Origin: Clostridium sp.
Lineage (GTDB): Bacteria > Bacillota > Clostridia > TANB77 > CAG-508
Assembly (NCBI GenBank): GCA_018371855.1
Contig: JAHAKD010000002.1
Span: 124,001-188,000, forward strand
Length of the DNA stretch: 64,000 nucleotides
Direction of reading: 5' to 3'
The stretch's first letter is position 1. Each line of letters begins with the position of its first letter. Positions 1 to 9,219 of this stretch are shown here, in pieces. Under the pieces are notes generated by a model. That model was not told where the DNA came from, searched no databases, and worked only from the letters and a program-made list of their open reading frames with translations. The position numbers were made by a program, and so were the translations under genes.

Positions 1-1797
1 AATTATATTTCAGATGGATATAAAAGAATAGAATTATTTGAGAAAAAATATGTACCAACATATGCATATAAAATAGACGATATTTCTATTAAAAAGACTA
101 TAAGTATGCAATATGGTAGGAATACTGTTGTTGTATTATATAATATTAAAAATGGAAATTATAATTCAAAGTTAACATTGGCTCCAATAATAAATTATAG
201 AGATTTTCATCAAGTTAATAAAGATACAGAGTTTAAGCTAAAGGAAAATATAACTGGAACAAAAGTAAGAATAGTTATAAAGAATGAAAGCCAGACACCA
301 TTTTACATGAAATGTTCAGAGGGAACATATATAGAACATCATAATGATATATTTTATAGAATGTTTTATATGGAAGAAGAAAAAAGAGGTTTTGACCCAA
401 TAGAAAACCATGCAATTCCAGGTAGATATGAAATAGAATTAAAACCAAATGAAGAGAAAAATATATCATTTGTATTTTCATTAGAAGAAAACATAGATGA
501 AATAAAAGCAGAAGATATTATTAAGCAAGAAGAGGATAGATTAAAGAAAATAGTAACAGATACAGGCTTAATAAATGAAAATACAGAGGATAAAGAATTA
601 ATAGAAGATTTTATAATTACTGCTGATAGCTTTATTGCCTACAGACCATCATTTGGGATTCACACTATAATTGCAGGTTATCCATGGTTTTTAGACTGGG
701 GAAGAGATAGCTTAATAGCATTTGAAGGGTTACTACTTAAAACAAAAAGATTTGATATAGCAAAAGAAGTTTTATTAACATTTATTAGAGATATAAAATA
801 TGGTCTTGTTCCAAATGGATACTCAGGATATGATAATAGACCTTTATATAATAGCGCAGATGCTTCATTATTGCTTTTTGAAGATATAAAAAAATATATT
901 AATTATACAAATGACTATAAATTTATAAAGGACAATTTATATATTTGCTTAAAGAAGATAATAGAGGCATATATTACAGGAATAGATGTTGATGATAATA
1001 ATATTTATATGGAAAGAGATGGATTAATTCATTCCGGCACTATAAATACTCAAAATACATGGATGGATGTAAAAATTGGAGATTTTGCAGTAACTCCTAG
1101 AAATGGAAAAGCAGTAGAAATAAATAGTTTATGGTATAATGCTTTAAAAATAATGGAAGAATTAGCAAAAAAATTCGAAACTAAAAAAGTTGCAGAAATG
1201 TATGCAGAATTAGCAGATAAAACACAAAAATCATTTAATAGAAAATTTTATAATTCAGATAAGAGATCATTGTATGATGTATTAGGTGATGATAGAATAA
1301 GACCAAATCAGTTATTTAGTTTATCACTTAGTTACCAAGTTTTAAATCCAGCAGGAAAAAATGCTAGAGAAATTTTAAAAACTGTAACTAATGAATTATA
1401 TACAAGACATGGGTTACGTACTTTAAATAGAAAAGACAAGCAATATATTGCTACATATGAAGGAGATTCATACAGAAGAGATATAAGTTACCACCAAGGG
1501 ATAACTTGGCCATGGTTATTTGGACTATATAATGATGCATACAAAAATGTAATAAATAATACAAAAGAAGGTAAAGTTAAAACAGAACTACAAAAACAAT
1601 ATGATCAATTTATAAAAAATCTAAAAGCAACTACAAAAACAATGATGTATAAAGAAGGTTGTGTATTAAGTATTTCAGAATTATATGATTCTAAACCTCC
1701 ATATTTACCTAAAGGTGCTTTTTCACAAGCTTGGAGTGTTGCAGAGATATTTAGAATAATATTAGATTCAAAAACAGAAGAAGAGGAAGAACGATGA
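1..1797 (+). CDS. Glycogen debranching enzyme, GH133 amylo-alpha-1,6-glucosidase type (5' end outside window)
   Basis: The frame is open from base 1, so the true start lies upstream; about 598 residues are visible. The protein removes alpha-1,6 branch stubs from glycogen in the cytoplasm. The segment YPWFLDWGRDSLIAFEG (about 45 residues into the catalytic part) is the hallmark of the archaeal/bacterial GDE (alpha/alpha)6-barrel family, and NTWMDVKIGDFAVTPRNG and QGITWPWLFGLY further on are other barrel motifs. The N-terminal beta-rich part fits the GDE N domain. The stop TGA overlaps the ATG of ruvC (ATGA), so the two are translationally coupled. With the branching enzyme and phosphorylase downstream it completes a glycogen turnover set. 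Family assignment is confident; the true start cannot be seen. Confidence 0.9.
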   Translation, partial: NYISDGYKRIELFEKKYVPTYAYKIDDISIKKTISMQYGRNTVVVLYNIKNGNYNSKLTLAPIINYRDFHQVNKDTEFKLKENITGTKVRIVIKNESQTPFYMKCSEGTYIEHHNDIFYRMFYMEEEKRGFDPIENHAIPGRYEIELKPNEEKNISFVFSLEENIDEIKAEDIIKQEEDRLKKIVTDTGLINENTEDKELIEDFIITADSFIAYRPSFGIHTIIAGYPWFLDWGRDSLIAFEGLLLKTKRFDIAKEVLLTFIRDIKYGLVPNGYSGYDNRPLYNSADASLLLFEDIKKYINYTNDYKFIKDNLYICLKKIIEAYITGIDVDDNNIYMERDGLIHSGTINTQNTWMDVKIGDFAVTPRNGKAVEINSLWYNALKIMEELAKKFETKKVAEMYAELADKTQKSFNRKFYNSDKRSLYDVLGDDRIRPNQLFSLSLSYQVLNPAGKNAREILKTVTNELYTRHGLRTLNRKDKQYIATYEGDSYRRDISYHQGITWPWLFGLYNDAYKNVINNTKEGKVKTELQKQYDQFIKNLKATTKTMMYKEGCVLSISELYDSKPPYLPKGAFSQAWSVAEIFRIILDSKTEEEEER

Positions 1798-2286
1798 GAA
1801 TATTAGGAATTGACCCTGGGTTTGCAATAACACGGGTATAGCATAATAGATTATATAGGAAATAAATTTAAATTAGAGACATCTGGTGCAATTTTGACAG
1901 AAGCTGGTGAATCTTTTCCATTAAGGTTGGAAAAGATTTACACAGATTTAAATAATATAATAAATACTTATAAACCAGATGCGATGTCTATAGAAGAACT
2001 ATTTTTTAATAATAATGCAAAAACAGCTATTAATGTTGCCCAGGCAAGGGGAGTAATATTAATAACAGCAAGAATAAATAAACTAGATATATTCGAATAT
2101 ACACCATTACAAATAAAGCAAGCAGTTACAGGATATGGTAGAGCAGATAAAATACAAGTACAGAGAATGGTAAAAATGATATTAAATACTGAAAAATTAC
2201 CAAAATTGGATGATATAACAGATAGTATGGCGATAGCGATTTGCCATGCACATTCATCTAAATTTTCATCTCAATTTAAATTATAA
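1794..2286 (+). CDS. ruvC: RuvC Holliday junction endonuclease, frame broken by one extra base
   Basis: The gene starts at ATG 1794, overlapping the previous stop. It reads MRILGIDPGFAIT and then hits TAG at 1839. Removing the C at 1833 restores TGYSIIDYIGNKF and joins a 130-codon open frame to 2286, giving 163 residues, the normal RuvC length. Visible active-site elements are the first acidic motif GIDPG and the E of SIEELFF. RuvC resolves Holliday junctions with RuvAB; ruvA and ruvB are not in the window. As written, the gene cannot make a full protein from ATG 1794. A one-base assembly error or a recent mutation is more likely than programmed frameshifting, because no slippery heptamer is obvious. 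Confidence 0.85.
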
Positions 2287-2292
2287 TAGGAA

Positions 2293-2324
2293 TAGGGATT
2301 TTGGGGACGTTCCTTAAATCCCGA
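2293..2324 (+). repeat. Palindromic intergenic repeat, copy 1 (+)
   Basis: The copy lies between ruvC and holA, with core GGGGACGTTCCTT flanked by GGGATTT and AAATCCC arms. It can fold into a hairpin with a CGT loop. It ends 14 bases before the holA start, so it lies in the 5' leader of holA or marks the 3' end of ruvC. Confidence 0.8.
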
Positions 2325-2338
2325 AAAGGAAGATGAAT

Positions 2339-3362
2339 ATGTTAATAGAAGAGTTAGAAAAAGAACTTCGGACAAGGAATTTTAAAAAGTATATATGTTT
2401 TATATGGCGAAGAAAAATTTTTACTAGAGTCAATAGTAAAGAAAATAAGAAAAAATTTTGGAGAATGTATAAATGGGATTAATTATATTAGTATAGATGA
2501 AACGAATATTTCAGAACTAATAGCAGATATACAAACTCCAGCTTTTGGCTATCCAAAAAAATTAATTCTTGTACGAAATTCGGAAATCTTAAAAAAAGAA
2601 GGAAAAAGAAAGAATCCAGAGCTTGCTAAAATTAAAACTAGCGTTGCAGAATACATAGAAAATAATATAGCCGAAATTAACGAAAGTGTAATTTTAGTAT
2701 TTGTAGAAGAAAATGTAGAAAAACAAAAACTATATAAAGTATTAGAAAAAAATGGAGAGGTATGTGAATTTACATATCAGAAGCCAAATCAAATTATAAG
2801 AAGGTTAAAGTCAATAACAAATGCGTATAAAGTTAATGTAGCAGAAAATACATTGCAATATTTAATAGAACAATGTGGACAAAATATGCAGGACTTAATT
2901 AATGAGATAAGAAAATTAATAGAATATGCTGGCGAAGGTGGAACGATAAATAAAGTAGATATAGATTTACTGTGTACTAAACAAACACAAGCCATTATAT
3001 TTAACTTAACTGATTATTTAGGAAAGAAGCAAATAAAACTAGCATTGGAAGAACTAAATAATTTGCTTTATAATAAAGAACCAATTCAAAAAATTTTAAT
3101 AACATTATATAACCATTTTAAAAAATTGTATTTTACAAAAATAGCAGAAAGATATAAACTAGATATAGCAAAATCTTTAAATTTAAAACCTAATCAGATG
3201 TTTTTAGTAAATAAATATAAAATGCAAGCAAAAAGCTTTACAGATTTAGAGATTTCTAATATTATAAAAGAACTAATTGATTTAGACTATAATTATAAGG
3301 TTGGTAAAATTGATTTAAATATAGGATTAGAAACAATTTTATGTAATAATTGCTCAAAGTAA
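2339..3362 (+). CDS. holA: DNA polymerase III delta subunit (HolA), frame broken by one extra base
   Basis: The clamp-loader subunit that opens the beta clamp. The start is ATG 2339, with AAGGAAG eight bases upstream; ATG 2333 is too close to it. The frame reads MLIEELEKEL and then goes out of phase at 2369-2371. Deleting one base there (C 2369, or one of the following Gs) gives GQGILKSIYVLYGEEKF, the conserved N-terminal 'VYLLYGEE' signature of HolA, and an uninterrupted 340 residues, the usual family length. Only the C-terminal 169 codons (from ATG 2853) are open from an ATG without this correction. The C-terminal part includes the helical collar. Because the gene is normally essential, a sequence error is likely. 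Confidence 0.8.
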
Positions 3363-3376
3363 AAGAGGGATGATAA

Positions 3377-3559
3377 ATGGAGTCAAATGATGAATTAATA
3401 GAAAATTTAAAAAAAGAAGTAAAAGATGAACTTAAAGATAAGTTTAACGAAACAGCAGTTGGATATATACATGTTTTTAACAAAAGATTAGAAGAAAAAT
3501 TAAGAGAACAAGGTATAGAATATAACAAAGAAGAATTTAAAGGTAAACAAATAGACTAA
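3377..3559 (+). CDS. Small highly charged protein of unknown function
   Basis: Sixty residues, rich in Lys and Glu, predicted to be largely alpha-helical with possible coiled-coil character; no signal peptide or membrane segment. It begins 15 bases after the holA stop with a GAGGGATGATAA leader and is followed 18 bases later by the next gene on the same strand, so it is probably co-transcribed. No family recognised. Confidence 0.6.
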   Translation: MESNDELIENLKKEVKDELKDKFNETAVGYIHVFNKRLEEKLREQGIEYNKEEFKGKQID

Positions 3560-3577
3560 ACATAGGAGAAGATTATT

Positions 3578-5053
3578 ATGTTAGATACTAAATTAGAAGA
3601 AAATAACGCAGAAAAAAATAATTTAAAAAGAGCAATAAATGCTATAGATGGTGAAAATAATAAGGTATCATATTTAGCAAACCAGAAAGATAATGAAGAT
3701 AAATTAGAATTTTTAAAGAATTTTACAGAAAAAGAATCTAGGGATAAAATAATAAGTAGTCTAGAACATAAAGTGTCTCCAGACTTATTTAAGATTGTCT
3801 ATTTAGCCCAAAGAATGATTAAAGAATTTATAAAAAATGTATATACAAGTACTCCAGCAGATAAATTAGAAGCACTAGAAATTGCTTTTAATAGAACAAA
3901 TATTATTTTTAATAAATTACCAGAAAATTATAACATGGAAATTGACGAAGAGGCTAAAACAATAACAATAGCAGAAAAAAGAAGCCGTAATCAAAATAAA
4001 TTATTAGGTTATGTTTTACATGGATATGCACATTGCTTTTCAAATATGAATAAAAATGAAGACAAAGATGAAATACTAGAAGAAGGAAATGCAGATATAT
4101 TTGTTGATTTAGTTGTAAATAATTATGTAAAAAATCATCCATTCGAAAACTTTGGATTTCATATAGATAAAAATTATAGTTTAGAAAGTACATATACAGA
4201 AGCAAATAGCATAATAAGAAGTAGAATGTATGTACTAGAAAAGTTAAAAATTGACAAAAAAATGTTGCTAGAATTTTTATTAGGGGATAAAGAAAAATAT
4301 TTAAAAAATATATTTAATGGCGCTCAAAAGAATGATGAGTTCAATTTAAATGAATTTTATGAAAAAAACAAATTTGCGTTACAAGATATAAACAGAGAAA
4401 GTATATATTATAGGAAAAATACAATTTTACCAATGTATATATTGCAAGAAAAAATACCGGCTGAGAATATTTTAGAAAAAGAATATAGTCAGTTAGATTT
4501 AATTAAAAAACGTTTTAACTATGAAAGAATAAATAAAATAAATGCAGATGAGCTAGATGACTTTATAAATATTATGCAAGATACAGATAGAATAAAAGAT
4601 AATTTAGAAGAATTTTTAGCTACAGAGTTAAATGGACTAACAGATATGGAAAAAAGAATGTCTGCAGATAATATCATAGAAAATGTTTTAGTTATTTGCA
4701 AATATAAAAAAATAAATAATGATATTGCAAAACAAACTTTGGAGATTATTCAGTATTTAATAAATGATTTAGAAAGAAATGTGAAAATAGAAAGAAATAA
4801 TGAATTACTTCAAAGGATTTGTGATATAAGTGATAATATAGATATAGAAGATAAAAAAACAGAAGATGAACTAAAAGATTCATTATCATACTTAAAGATA
4901 AAATTAGAAATGGCAAATGGGGGAAGTCTAACTCCAGACATATTTTTTAATAGATTACAGACTTCTTTAAAAAATGGTAGTAAGATAGAAAGAAATGAAG
5001 AATTAATAGCTTACCAAACTATTAAAGATGAATTAAATATTAGTAAAAAATAG
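3578..5053 (+). CDS. Unknown 491-residue protein with a metalloprotease-like HxxxH...E/D pattern lacking the catalytic Glu
   Basis: A soluble, mostly helical, charged protein. Residues 148-152 read HGYAH in a hydrophobic helix context (LLGYVLHGYAHCFS), and about 16 residues later EEGNADIFVDL (168-178) follows. This spacing mimics gluzincin peptidases, where HExxH and a downstream ExxxD segment bind zinc. Here the two His ligands would remain but the catalytic Glu is Gly. The rest (residues 180-491) is Lys/Glu-rich with helical repeats and no recognised domain. RBS AGGAGAAG precedes ATG 3578. It sits in a same-strand run with the genes on both sides. Function unknown; the peptidase resemblance is inference. 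Confidence 0.6.
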   Translation: MLDTKLEENNAEKNNLKRAINAIDGENNKVSYLANQKDNEDKLEFLKNFTEKESRDKIISSLEHKVSPDLFKIVYLAQRMIKEFIKNVYTSTPADKLEALEIAFNRTNIIFNKLPENYNMEIDEEAKTITIAEKRSRNQNKLLGYVLHGYAHCFSNMNKNEDKDEILEEGNADIFVDLVVNNYVKNHPFENFGFHIDKNYSLESTYTEANSIIRSRMYVLEKLKIDKKMLLEFLLGDKEKYLKNIFNGAQKNDEFNLNEFYEKNKFALQDINRESIYYRKNTILPMYILQEKIPAENILEKEYSQLDLIKKRFNYERINKINADELDDFINIMQDTDRIKDNLEEFLATELNGLTDMEKRMSADNIIENVLVICKYKKINNDIAKQTLEIIQYLINDLERNVKIERNNELLQRICDISDNIDIEDKKTEDELKDSLSYLKIKLEMANGGSLTPDIFFNRLQTSLKNGSKIERNEELIAYQTIKDELNISKK

Positions 5054-5062
5054 GAGAGAGTT

Positions 5063-5473
5063 ATGGAAAACGAATTAGCACAAGCATATTCAGAAGTATA
5101 TGAAATATTAAAATATATACCAATGGCATATCTAAATAAAATACCAAAAGATGTATTAAATATTTTTAAAACTAAAAGAGATAAGAATTATAAAGTTAAT
5201 ATTAATCCAAATCTTCCTTTAGAAGATCAAAAACTACATAGGAAAACTTTAATATTATTATCTGTATTAAATTTAGACTATTGGTGTGATCCAGATGAAA
5301 GGGAAGAAATCTTAAATATATATTGGAAAAACGAGAAAGAATCTTATGTAGTATTAGATGAAGAGAACAATTTAGTACCTAATTCTGCTGATACAAGTTT
5401 AGTCTTGTACCAAGAAGAAAGCTTTATAGAAAGAATATGGAATAAATTAAAAAATTTCTTTAAAAGAAGTTAA
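5063..5473 (+). CDS. Unknown 136-residue protein
   Basis: No family recognised. It starts nine bases after the previous stop with TAGGAGAGAG as the ribosome binding site, so it is likely in the same transcript. The N-terminal 40 residues are amphipathic helix, then NPNLPLEDQKLHRKTLILLSVLNLDYWC suggests a small folded core, and the C-terminal tail (RIWNKLKNFFKRS) is basic and amphipathic. No signal peptide or zinc motif. Confidence 0.6.
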   Translation: MENELAQAYSEVYEILKYIPMAYLNKIPKDVLNIFKTKRDKNYKVNINPNLPLEDQKLHRKTLILLSVLNLDYWCDPDEREEILNIYWKNEKESYVVLDEENNLVPNSADTSLVLYQEESFIERIWNKLKNFFKRS

Positions 5474-5565
5474 ACGAAATAGTATAAAATAATCTTTTTT
5501 TCTTAAAATATAAATAGATGTTGTTTAATGCAACGGAAATTTTAGGAAAGGAAGGTTATTTTTTT

Positions 5566-6501
5566 ATGTTGGATTTTAGAACAGACCTTGCTGATGAAAG
5601 AAAAGATTTGTATAAAAAAGCAAACAATATAGAAAACGAGATTGATGGAATAGAAGCAAATGAAGAACAAATAAATAACAATATAAAAGTTACACGAGTT
5701 AAAATAATGAATGAACAAGGCGAAAGAGCACTAGGAAAAGTAAAAGGAAATTATGTAACAATAGATATGAAAAATATGAAATATATGGGAGAAGAAGAAA
5801 TTCAAAAAGCAAGTGAGATATTATGTGAAGAATTAAAGAAGATGATAGATGAATATGTAAGTAAAGAACAAGAAATATTAGTTGTAGGTTTAGGAAATAT
5901 ATATGTTACACCAGATGCATTAGGTCCAAAGGTAATAAATGAAATAGATATTACAAGACATCTATTAAAATATGTACCACAATATTTAGACAAAAACACA
6001 AGACCAGTAAGTGCAATTTCACCAGGTGTTTTAGGAACGACAGGAATAGAAACAGCAGAAATTTTAAAAGGAATAGTAGATAATGTAAAACCGAAACTAG
6101 TTATCGTTATAGACAGTTTAGCTTCTAGAAGTATGGAAAGAATAAGTAGTACAATTCAATTAGCAGATACAGGAATTGTTCCAGGGGCAGGTGTAGATAA
6201 TGCTAGGAAAGAATTAACAGTAAATACATTAGGAGTGCCAGTAATTGCATTAGGAATACCAACAGTTGTAGAAACTGCAGTTGTGGTAAACGACTGTTTA
6301 GATGTTTTTATAGAGAAATTACAAGAAAAAGCAGAATCTAATGAATATTTAAATAAATTAAAAGAAGAGGATAATTATTTAGAAATAAAAGAAGCATTAA
6401 TACCAAAAGATTTTAATTTTATAGTTACACCAAAAGAAATAGATTCATTAGTAGAAAATATGAAAGATGTAGTTGCAAGAGGTATTAATATGAGCTTATA
6501 G
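5566..6501 (+). CDS. gpr: Spore germination protease GPR
   Basis: The aspartic-type endopeptidase that degrades small acid-soluble spore proteins during germination. The chosen start, ATG 5566, gives MLDFRTDLADER, matching the N-terminal pro-segment of the family (RTDLA); GAAGG lies about 10 bases upstream. The upstream in-frame ATG at 5518 has no comparable site. Hallmarks are VGLGNIYVTPDALGP, RPVSAISPGVLGTTGIE, IDSLASRS and STIQLADTGIVPGAGV. The protein has 311 residues, slightly short of the B. megaterium length. It is made as a zymogen in the forespore. It ends just before repeat copy 2 and a strong hairpin. This gene is the main evidence for a spore-forming host. Confidence 0.95.
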   Translation: MLDFRTDLADERKDLYKKANNIENEIDGIEANEEQINNNIKVTRVKIMNEQGERALGKVKGNYVTIDMKNMKYMGEEEIQKASEILCEELKKMIDEYVSKEQEILVVGLGNIYVTPDALGPKVINEIDITRHLLKYVPQYLDKNTRPVSAISPGVLGTTGIETAEILKGIVDNVKPKLVIVIDSLASRSMERISSTIQLADTGIVPGAGVDNARKELTVNTLGVPVIALGIPTVVETAVVVNDCLDVFIEKLQEKAESNEYLNKLKEEDNYLEIKEALIPKDFNFIVTPKEIDSLVENMKDVVARGINMSL

Positions 6502-6521
6502 TGACTAGAGGGGGCGCTTCT

Positions 6522-6550
6522 TAGGGATTAGGAGACGTTCCTTTTTAACT
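6522..6550 (+). repeat. Palindromic intergenic repeat, copy 2 (degenerate right half)
   Basis: It reads TAGGGATTAGGAGACGTTCC and then T-rich sequence in place of the AAAATCCC arm. It lies 20 bases downstream of the gpr stop. Confidence 0.6.
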
Positions 6551-6574
6551 ATTTTTGTTTTAGAGACAAAAAAA

Positions 6575-6608
6575 TATAGCAAATTGGCTAAATTGCCAAT
6601 TTGCTATA
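6575..6608. terminator. Hairpin between convergent gpr and ytxC
   Basis: A 14-bp perfect stem (6575-6588 with 6595-6608) and a 6-nt loop. On the minus strand it is followed by a run of seven T, so it fits an intrinsic terminator for ytxC transcription; on the plus strand the T-tract is absent. Confidence 0.75.
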
Positions 6609-6615
6609 AAAATTC

Positions 6616-7446
6616 CTATTGCAAATAGGGATTTTTGGGAACGTCCCTAGATTCCGATATAAGTTCTATTCTATTTTCGAAAATGCATATCAAAGTTTTT
6701 ATAAATTCATCAGGTTCTTTTTCTAAATGAATTATTATCTTTTGGGGTAAAAGAGTAAGCAGGGTATTAAGTACTATATCATTTTCTGAAAAGGAAACAT
6801 CAGAAATATAATTTAAGTTAGCTAGGTCATCTGTAAATGGTATTTTTTTGTGCTTACTGTCAAGTAATATAGAAGAAGTATTTTTATAAATAAAATGTAC
6901 AGTATTTATATTAGAAGGTTTAGAATTTACATATGATTTTAGTAAATTAATAAACTCCTTGTATTCTCGATCTACTACTAATTCATTTACAAAAGTATCT
7001 ACAACATAGTCTAATATTTTCATATAATTTGAAAGCCTAAAATGAATAAAGCCACTTAGAATCATAGATTTATTGTTTGTAATATATTTAAGTGCTGCTA
7101 TATAAATATGTTCAATTCTTACTTGGTATTCAACTGTAGATTTATCTGAAAGGTAATTTAAACACTTATCTAACACACTTTCTTGCTCACTTTCGGAAAA
7201 ATAAAAATAATTAGATTTTATAATTGATTTTAACAATTTTTCTTCATAAAAATTTAATATTAGTGAAACTAAATTATTTGAAAGTTCATTGTAAAAAGCA
7301 GAACTATTTTCACCAGTGTAGTGAATAATTATGTTTTCATATATTTTGAATTTTCTTATAGAAATATATGTGTTAGGAAAATTGAAATTATTTAGCAGAT
7401 AAGCTAGTATCTTTTTGTTATTTGTCTTAATACAAAATGATTTCAT
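6616..7446 (-). CDS. ytxC: YtxC-like sporulation protein
   Basis: 276 residues from ATG 7446, which follows AAAGGAG at 8 bases. A longer frame beginning at 7464 would start inside that ribosome binding site and is rejected. The pattern FINLLKSYVNSKP, then VHFIYKN, DDLANLNYISDVSFSENDIVLNTLLTLLPQKIIIHL and FIKTLICIFENRI resembles the YtxC family (sporulation protein of unknown mechanism). The last residues (SRDVPKNPYLQ) are encoded by repeat copy 3, so the original C-terminus was probably altered by that element. No membrane segment. Family call is moderately confident. Confidence 0.65.
   Translation of the reverse strand: MKSFCIKTNNKKILAYLLNNFNFPNTYISIRKFKIYENIIIHYTGENSSAFYNELSNNLVSLILNFYEEKLLKSIIKSNYFYFSESEQESVLDKCLNYLSDKSTVEYQVRIEHIYIAALKYITNNKSMILSGFIHFRLSNYMKILDYVVDTFVNELVVDREYKEFINLLKSYVNSKPSNINTVHFIYKNTSSILLDSKHKKIPFTDDLANLNYISDVSFSENDIVLNTLLTLLPQKIIIHLEKEPDEFIKTLICIFENRIELISESRDVPKNPYLQ
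6626..6657 (+). repeat. Palindromic intergenic repeat, copy 3, inside the 3' end of ytxC
   Basis: TAGGGATTTTTGGGA, ACG, then TCCCTAGATTCCGA. The inner stem is GGGA/TCCC rather than the GGGGA/TTCCT of other copies, so pairing is preserved with different bases. It overlaps the last codons of the minus-strand ytxC. Confidence 0.75.
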
Positions 7447-7542
7447 AGAAAAAACTCCTTTCACATATATGTAATATTATCTACTAAATAAAGTATCATT
7501 ATACATATAATATGAAAGAAGAATTGTTTTGCAACTTGTATA

Positions 7543-9135
7543 TTAGTAATAAATCATATAATCAATTTCATCAAAGATTCTATCTTTTCTATAAATTTCC
7601 TCTAAATAATCTTTATCAATTTTATCATTTTTTAGTTGTAAGTAAAGTTTAGTAAATCTACCAATATGATCTTTAATTCTCTTTTTAGCATAGTCTACCA
7701 TTGTTTGATTTGTTATTATAAATAGCCAATCACTACTCTGAGCAAGTAAAAGTTCTCTTGCACATTGATTTAAAGCAAATCTCTTTAATTCATCTTGTTC
7801 ATTAGGGAATAGATGAGCAAGTTCTACCATTCTATCTCCTGCTTTATGAAGGTGTCTATGTACATAATCATTTAATGGATTAAGCCATACATAATTATAC
7901 CCATTAGCACCCCAACTAGATCTACAAGGAGAAGCAACCTGAATGTTTGGATATTTATCAATATACTCACCTGGTGTAATAAGTTTAAAATTACAATCAT
8001 CATAATATATTTTTTTGAATAGTACATATAACCAATCTGGACCTTCGTACCACCAGTGACCATATAATTCTGCATCATAAGGACATAGAATAATAGGTGG
8101 GTGATCCATATAACTTGAGATATCATTTATTTGTTTTACTCTACAATCAAAGAAATGGCCTGTTTGTTTATATATTGAATCTTGAGCCCATTGTAAATCA
8201 TAATAATCTTTTTGATCTGTTTTACCAGTAATTCTATAATATTTAATACCAGTATTAACTCGCACACCGTCATGAGCGATGTATGGTTTAATGTAATCAT
8301 AGTCGGCTTCGTAACCAATATCTCTGTAGAATTCTCTGTAATTATAATCACCCGGATATCCATTTATAGAACTCCAAACTTGTCTTGAAGATTCCATATC
8401 ACGTCCAAATGCAATTAACCCACCAGGAGATACGATTGGTGCGAAAGTACCATATATTGGTGTAGGGTCCGCATATAATATACCATGAGATTCGACAATA
8501 GCATATTCTATACCAAATTCTTTTAAATATTTATCTGCTTCTGGAACATAACCACATTCAGGAAGCCAAATTCCTCTTGGTTGTTTTCCGAAATACTTCT
8601 TATATGTTTGGACACCAACAGCAATTTGAGCTTTTACTGTTTTTTCATTAACATATAAGATAGGGAAGAAACCATGTGTTGCACCACAAGTTATTATTTC
8701 TAATACACCAATATCTTGGAAATGTTTAAATGCTTGGATTAAATTACAATTAAATACTTTTTCAAATAAATATAGGTCATCAGAATATCTATTTAAATAA
8801 TATTTAGATAGTGCATTTAATCTAGAGTCATAAGCTGTTCTTTTTACTTCTTTTTCACAAAGTTCAATATGCTCTTTTAAATAATGAATATACTTTTTTT
8901 GAAGTAATTTATTGTCTAACATCCAAAGTAAAGGTGGTGTCATAGACATTGTTATTCTAAATTCGACTTTTTCATCTACTAATTTTTTAAAATTTCTAAG
9001 AAGAGGAAGGTAAGTTTCTGAAATTGCTTCAAATAACCATTGTTCCTCTAAATAGTCATCACTTTCGGGATGATGTATAAAAGGTAAGTGTGCATGTAGT
9101 ACAAAACTTACATATCCTTTTACGTTCTTGCTCAT
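7543..9135 (-). CDS. GH57 1,4-alpha-glucan branching enzyme
   Basis: 530 residues. The N-terminal GH57 motif is SFVLHAHLPFI; GIWLPECGYVPE carries the catalytic nucleophile Glu, and CPYDAELYGHWWYEGP the acid/base Asp. The C-terminal helical domain (about 430-520) has the W-containing SSDWLFI segment typical of the DUF1957/branching-enzyme subfamily. It transfers alpha-1,4 glucan chains to alpha-1,6 positions in cytoplasmic glycogen. GAGTATTAAAATG supplies the start. It lies downstream of the DUF4912 gene on the same strand and is divergent from the phosphorylase. Confident; substrate detail cannot be read from sequence. Confidence 0.93.
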   Translation of the reverse strand: MSKNVKGYVSFVLHAHLPFIHHPESDDYLEEQWLFEAISETYLPLLRNFKKLVDEKVEFRITMSMTPPLLWMLDNKLLQKKYIHYLKEHIELCEKEVKRTAYDSRLNALSKYYLNRYSDDLYLFEKVFNCNLIQAFKHFQDIGVLEIITCGATHGFFPILYVNEKTVKAQIAVGVQTYKKYFGKQPRGIWLPECGYVPEADKYLKEFGIEYAIVESHGILYADPTPIYGTFAPIVSPGGLIAFGRDMESSRQVWSSINGYPGDYNYREFYRDIGYEADYDYIKPYIAHDGVRVNTGIKYYRITGKTDQKDYYDLQWAQDSIYKQTGHFFDCRVKQINDISSYMDHPPIILCPYDAELYGHWWYEGPDWLYVLFKKIYYDDCNFKLITPGEYIDKYPNIQVASPCRSSWGANGYNYVWLNPLNDYVHRHLHKAGDRMVELAHLFPNEQDELKRFALNQCARELLLAQSSDWLFIITNQTMVDYAKKRIKDHIGRFTKLYLQLKNDKIDKDYLEEIYRKDRIFDEIDYMIYY

Positions 9136-9172
9136 TTTAATACTCCTTTAAATTATTATTTTAGAATAAACA

Positions 9173-9213
9173 TTAATATCACCCATAAGAATTTTTCTTA
9201 AAGGTGATATTAA
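9173..9213 (-). promoter_or_regulatory. Hairpin between DUF4912 gene and branching enzyme
   Basis: An 11-bp perfect stem (TTAATATCACC at 9173-9183 with its complement at 9203-9213) enclosing a smaller AAGAA/TTCTT stem. It has no T-tract, so it is more likely an mRNA processing or stability element in a dicistronic transcript than a full terminator. Confidence 0.5.
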
Positions 9214-9219
9214 AAAATT

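Noticed and set aside
1794..1860. Programmed frameshift in ruvC
   Set aside because: No slippery heptamer or stimulatory hairpin visible; the same lesion in unrelated genes argues for a shared artefact or mutation.
5518..5565. Upstream start for gpr
   Set aside because: No ribosome binding site, and the family N-terminus begins at 5566.
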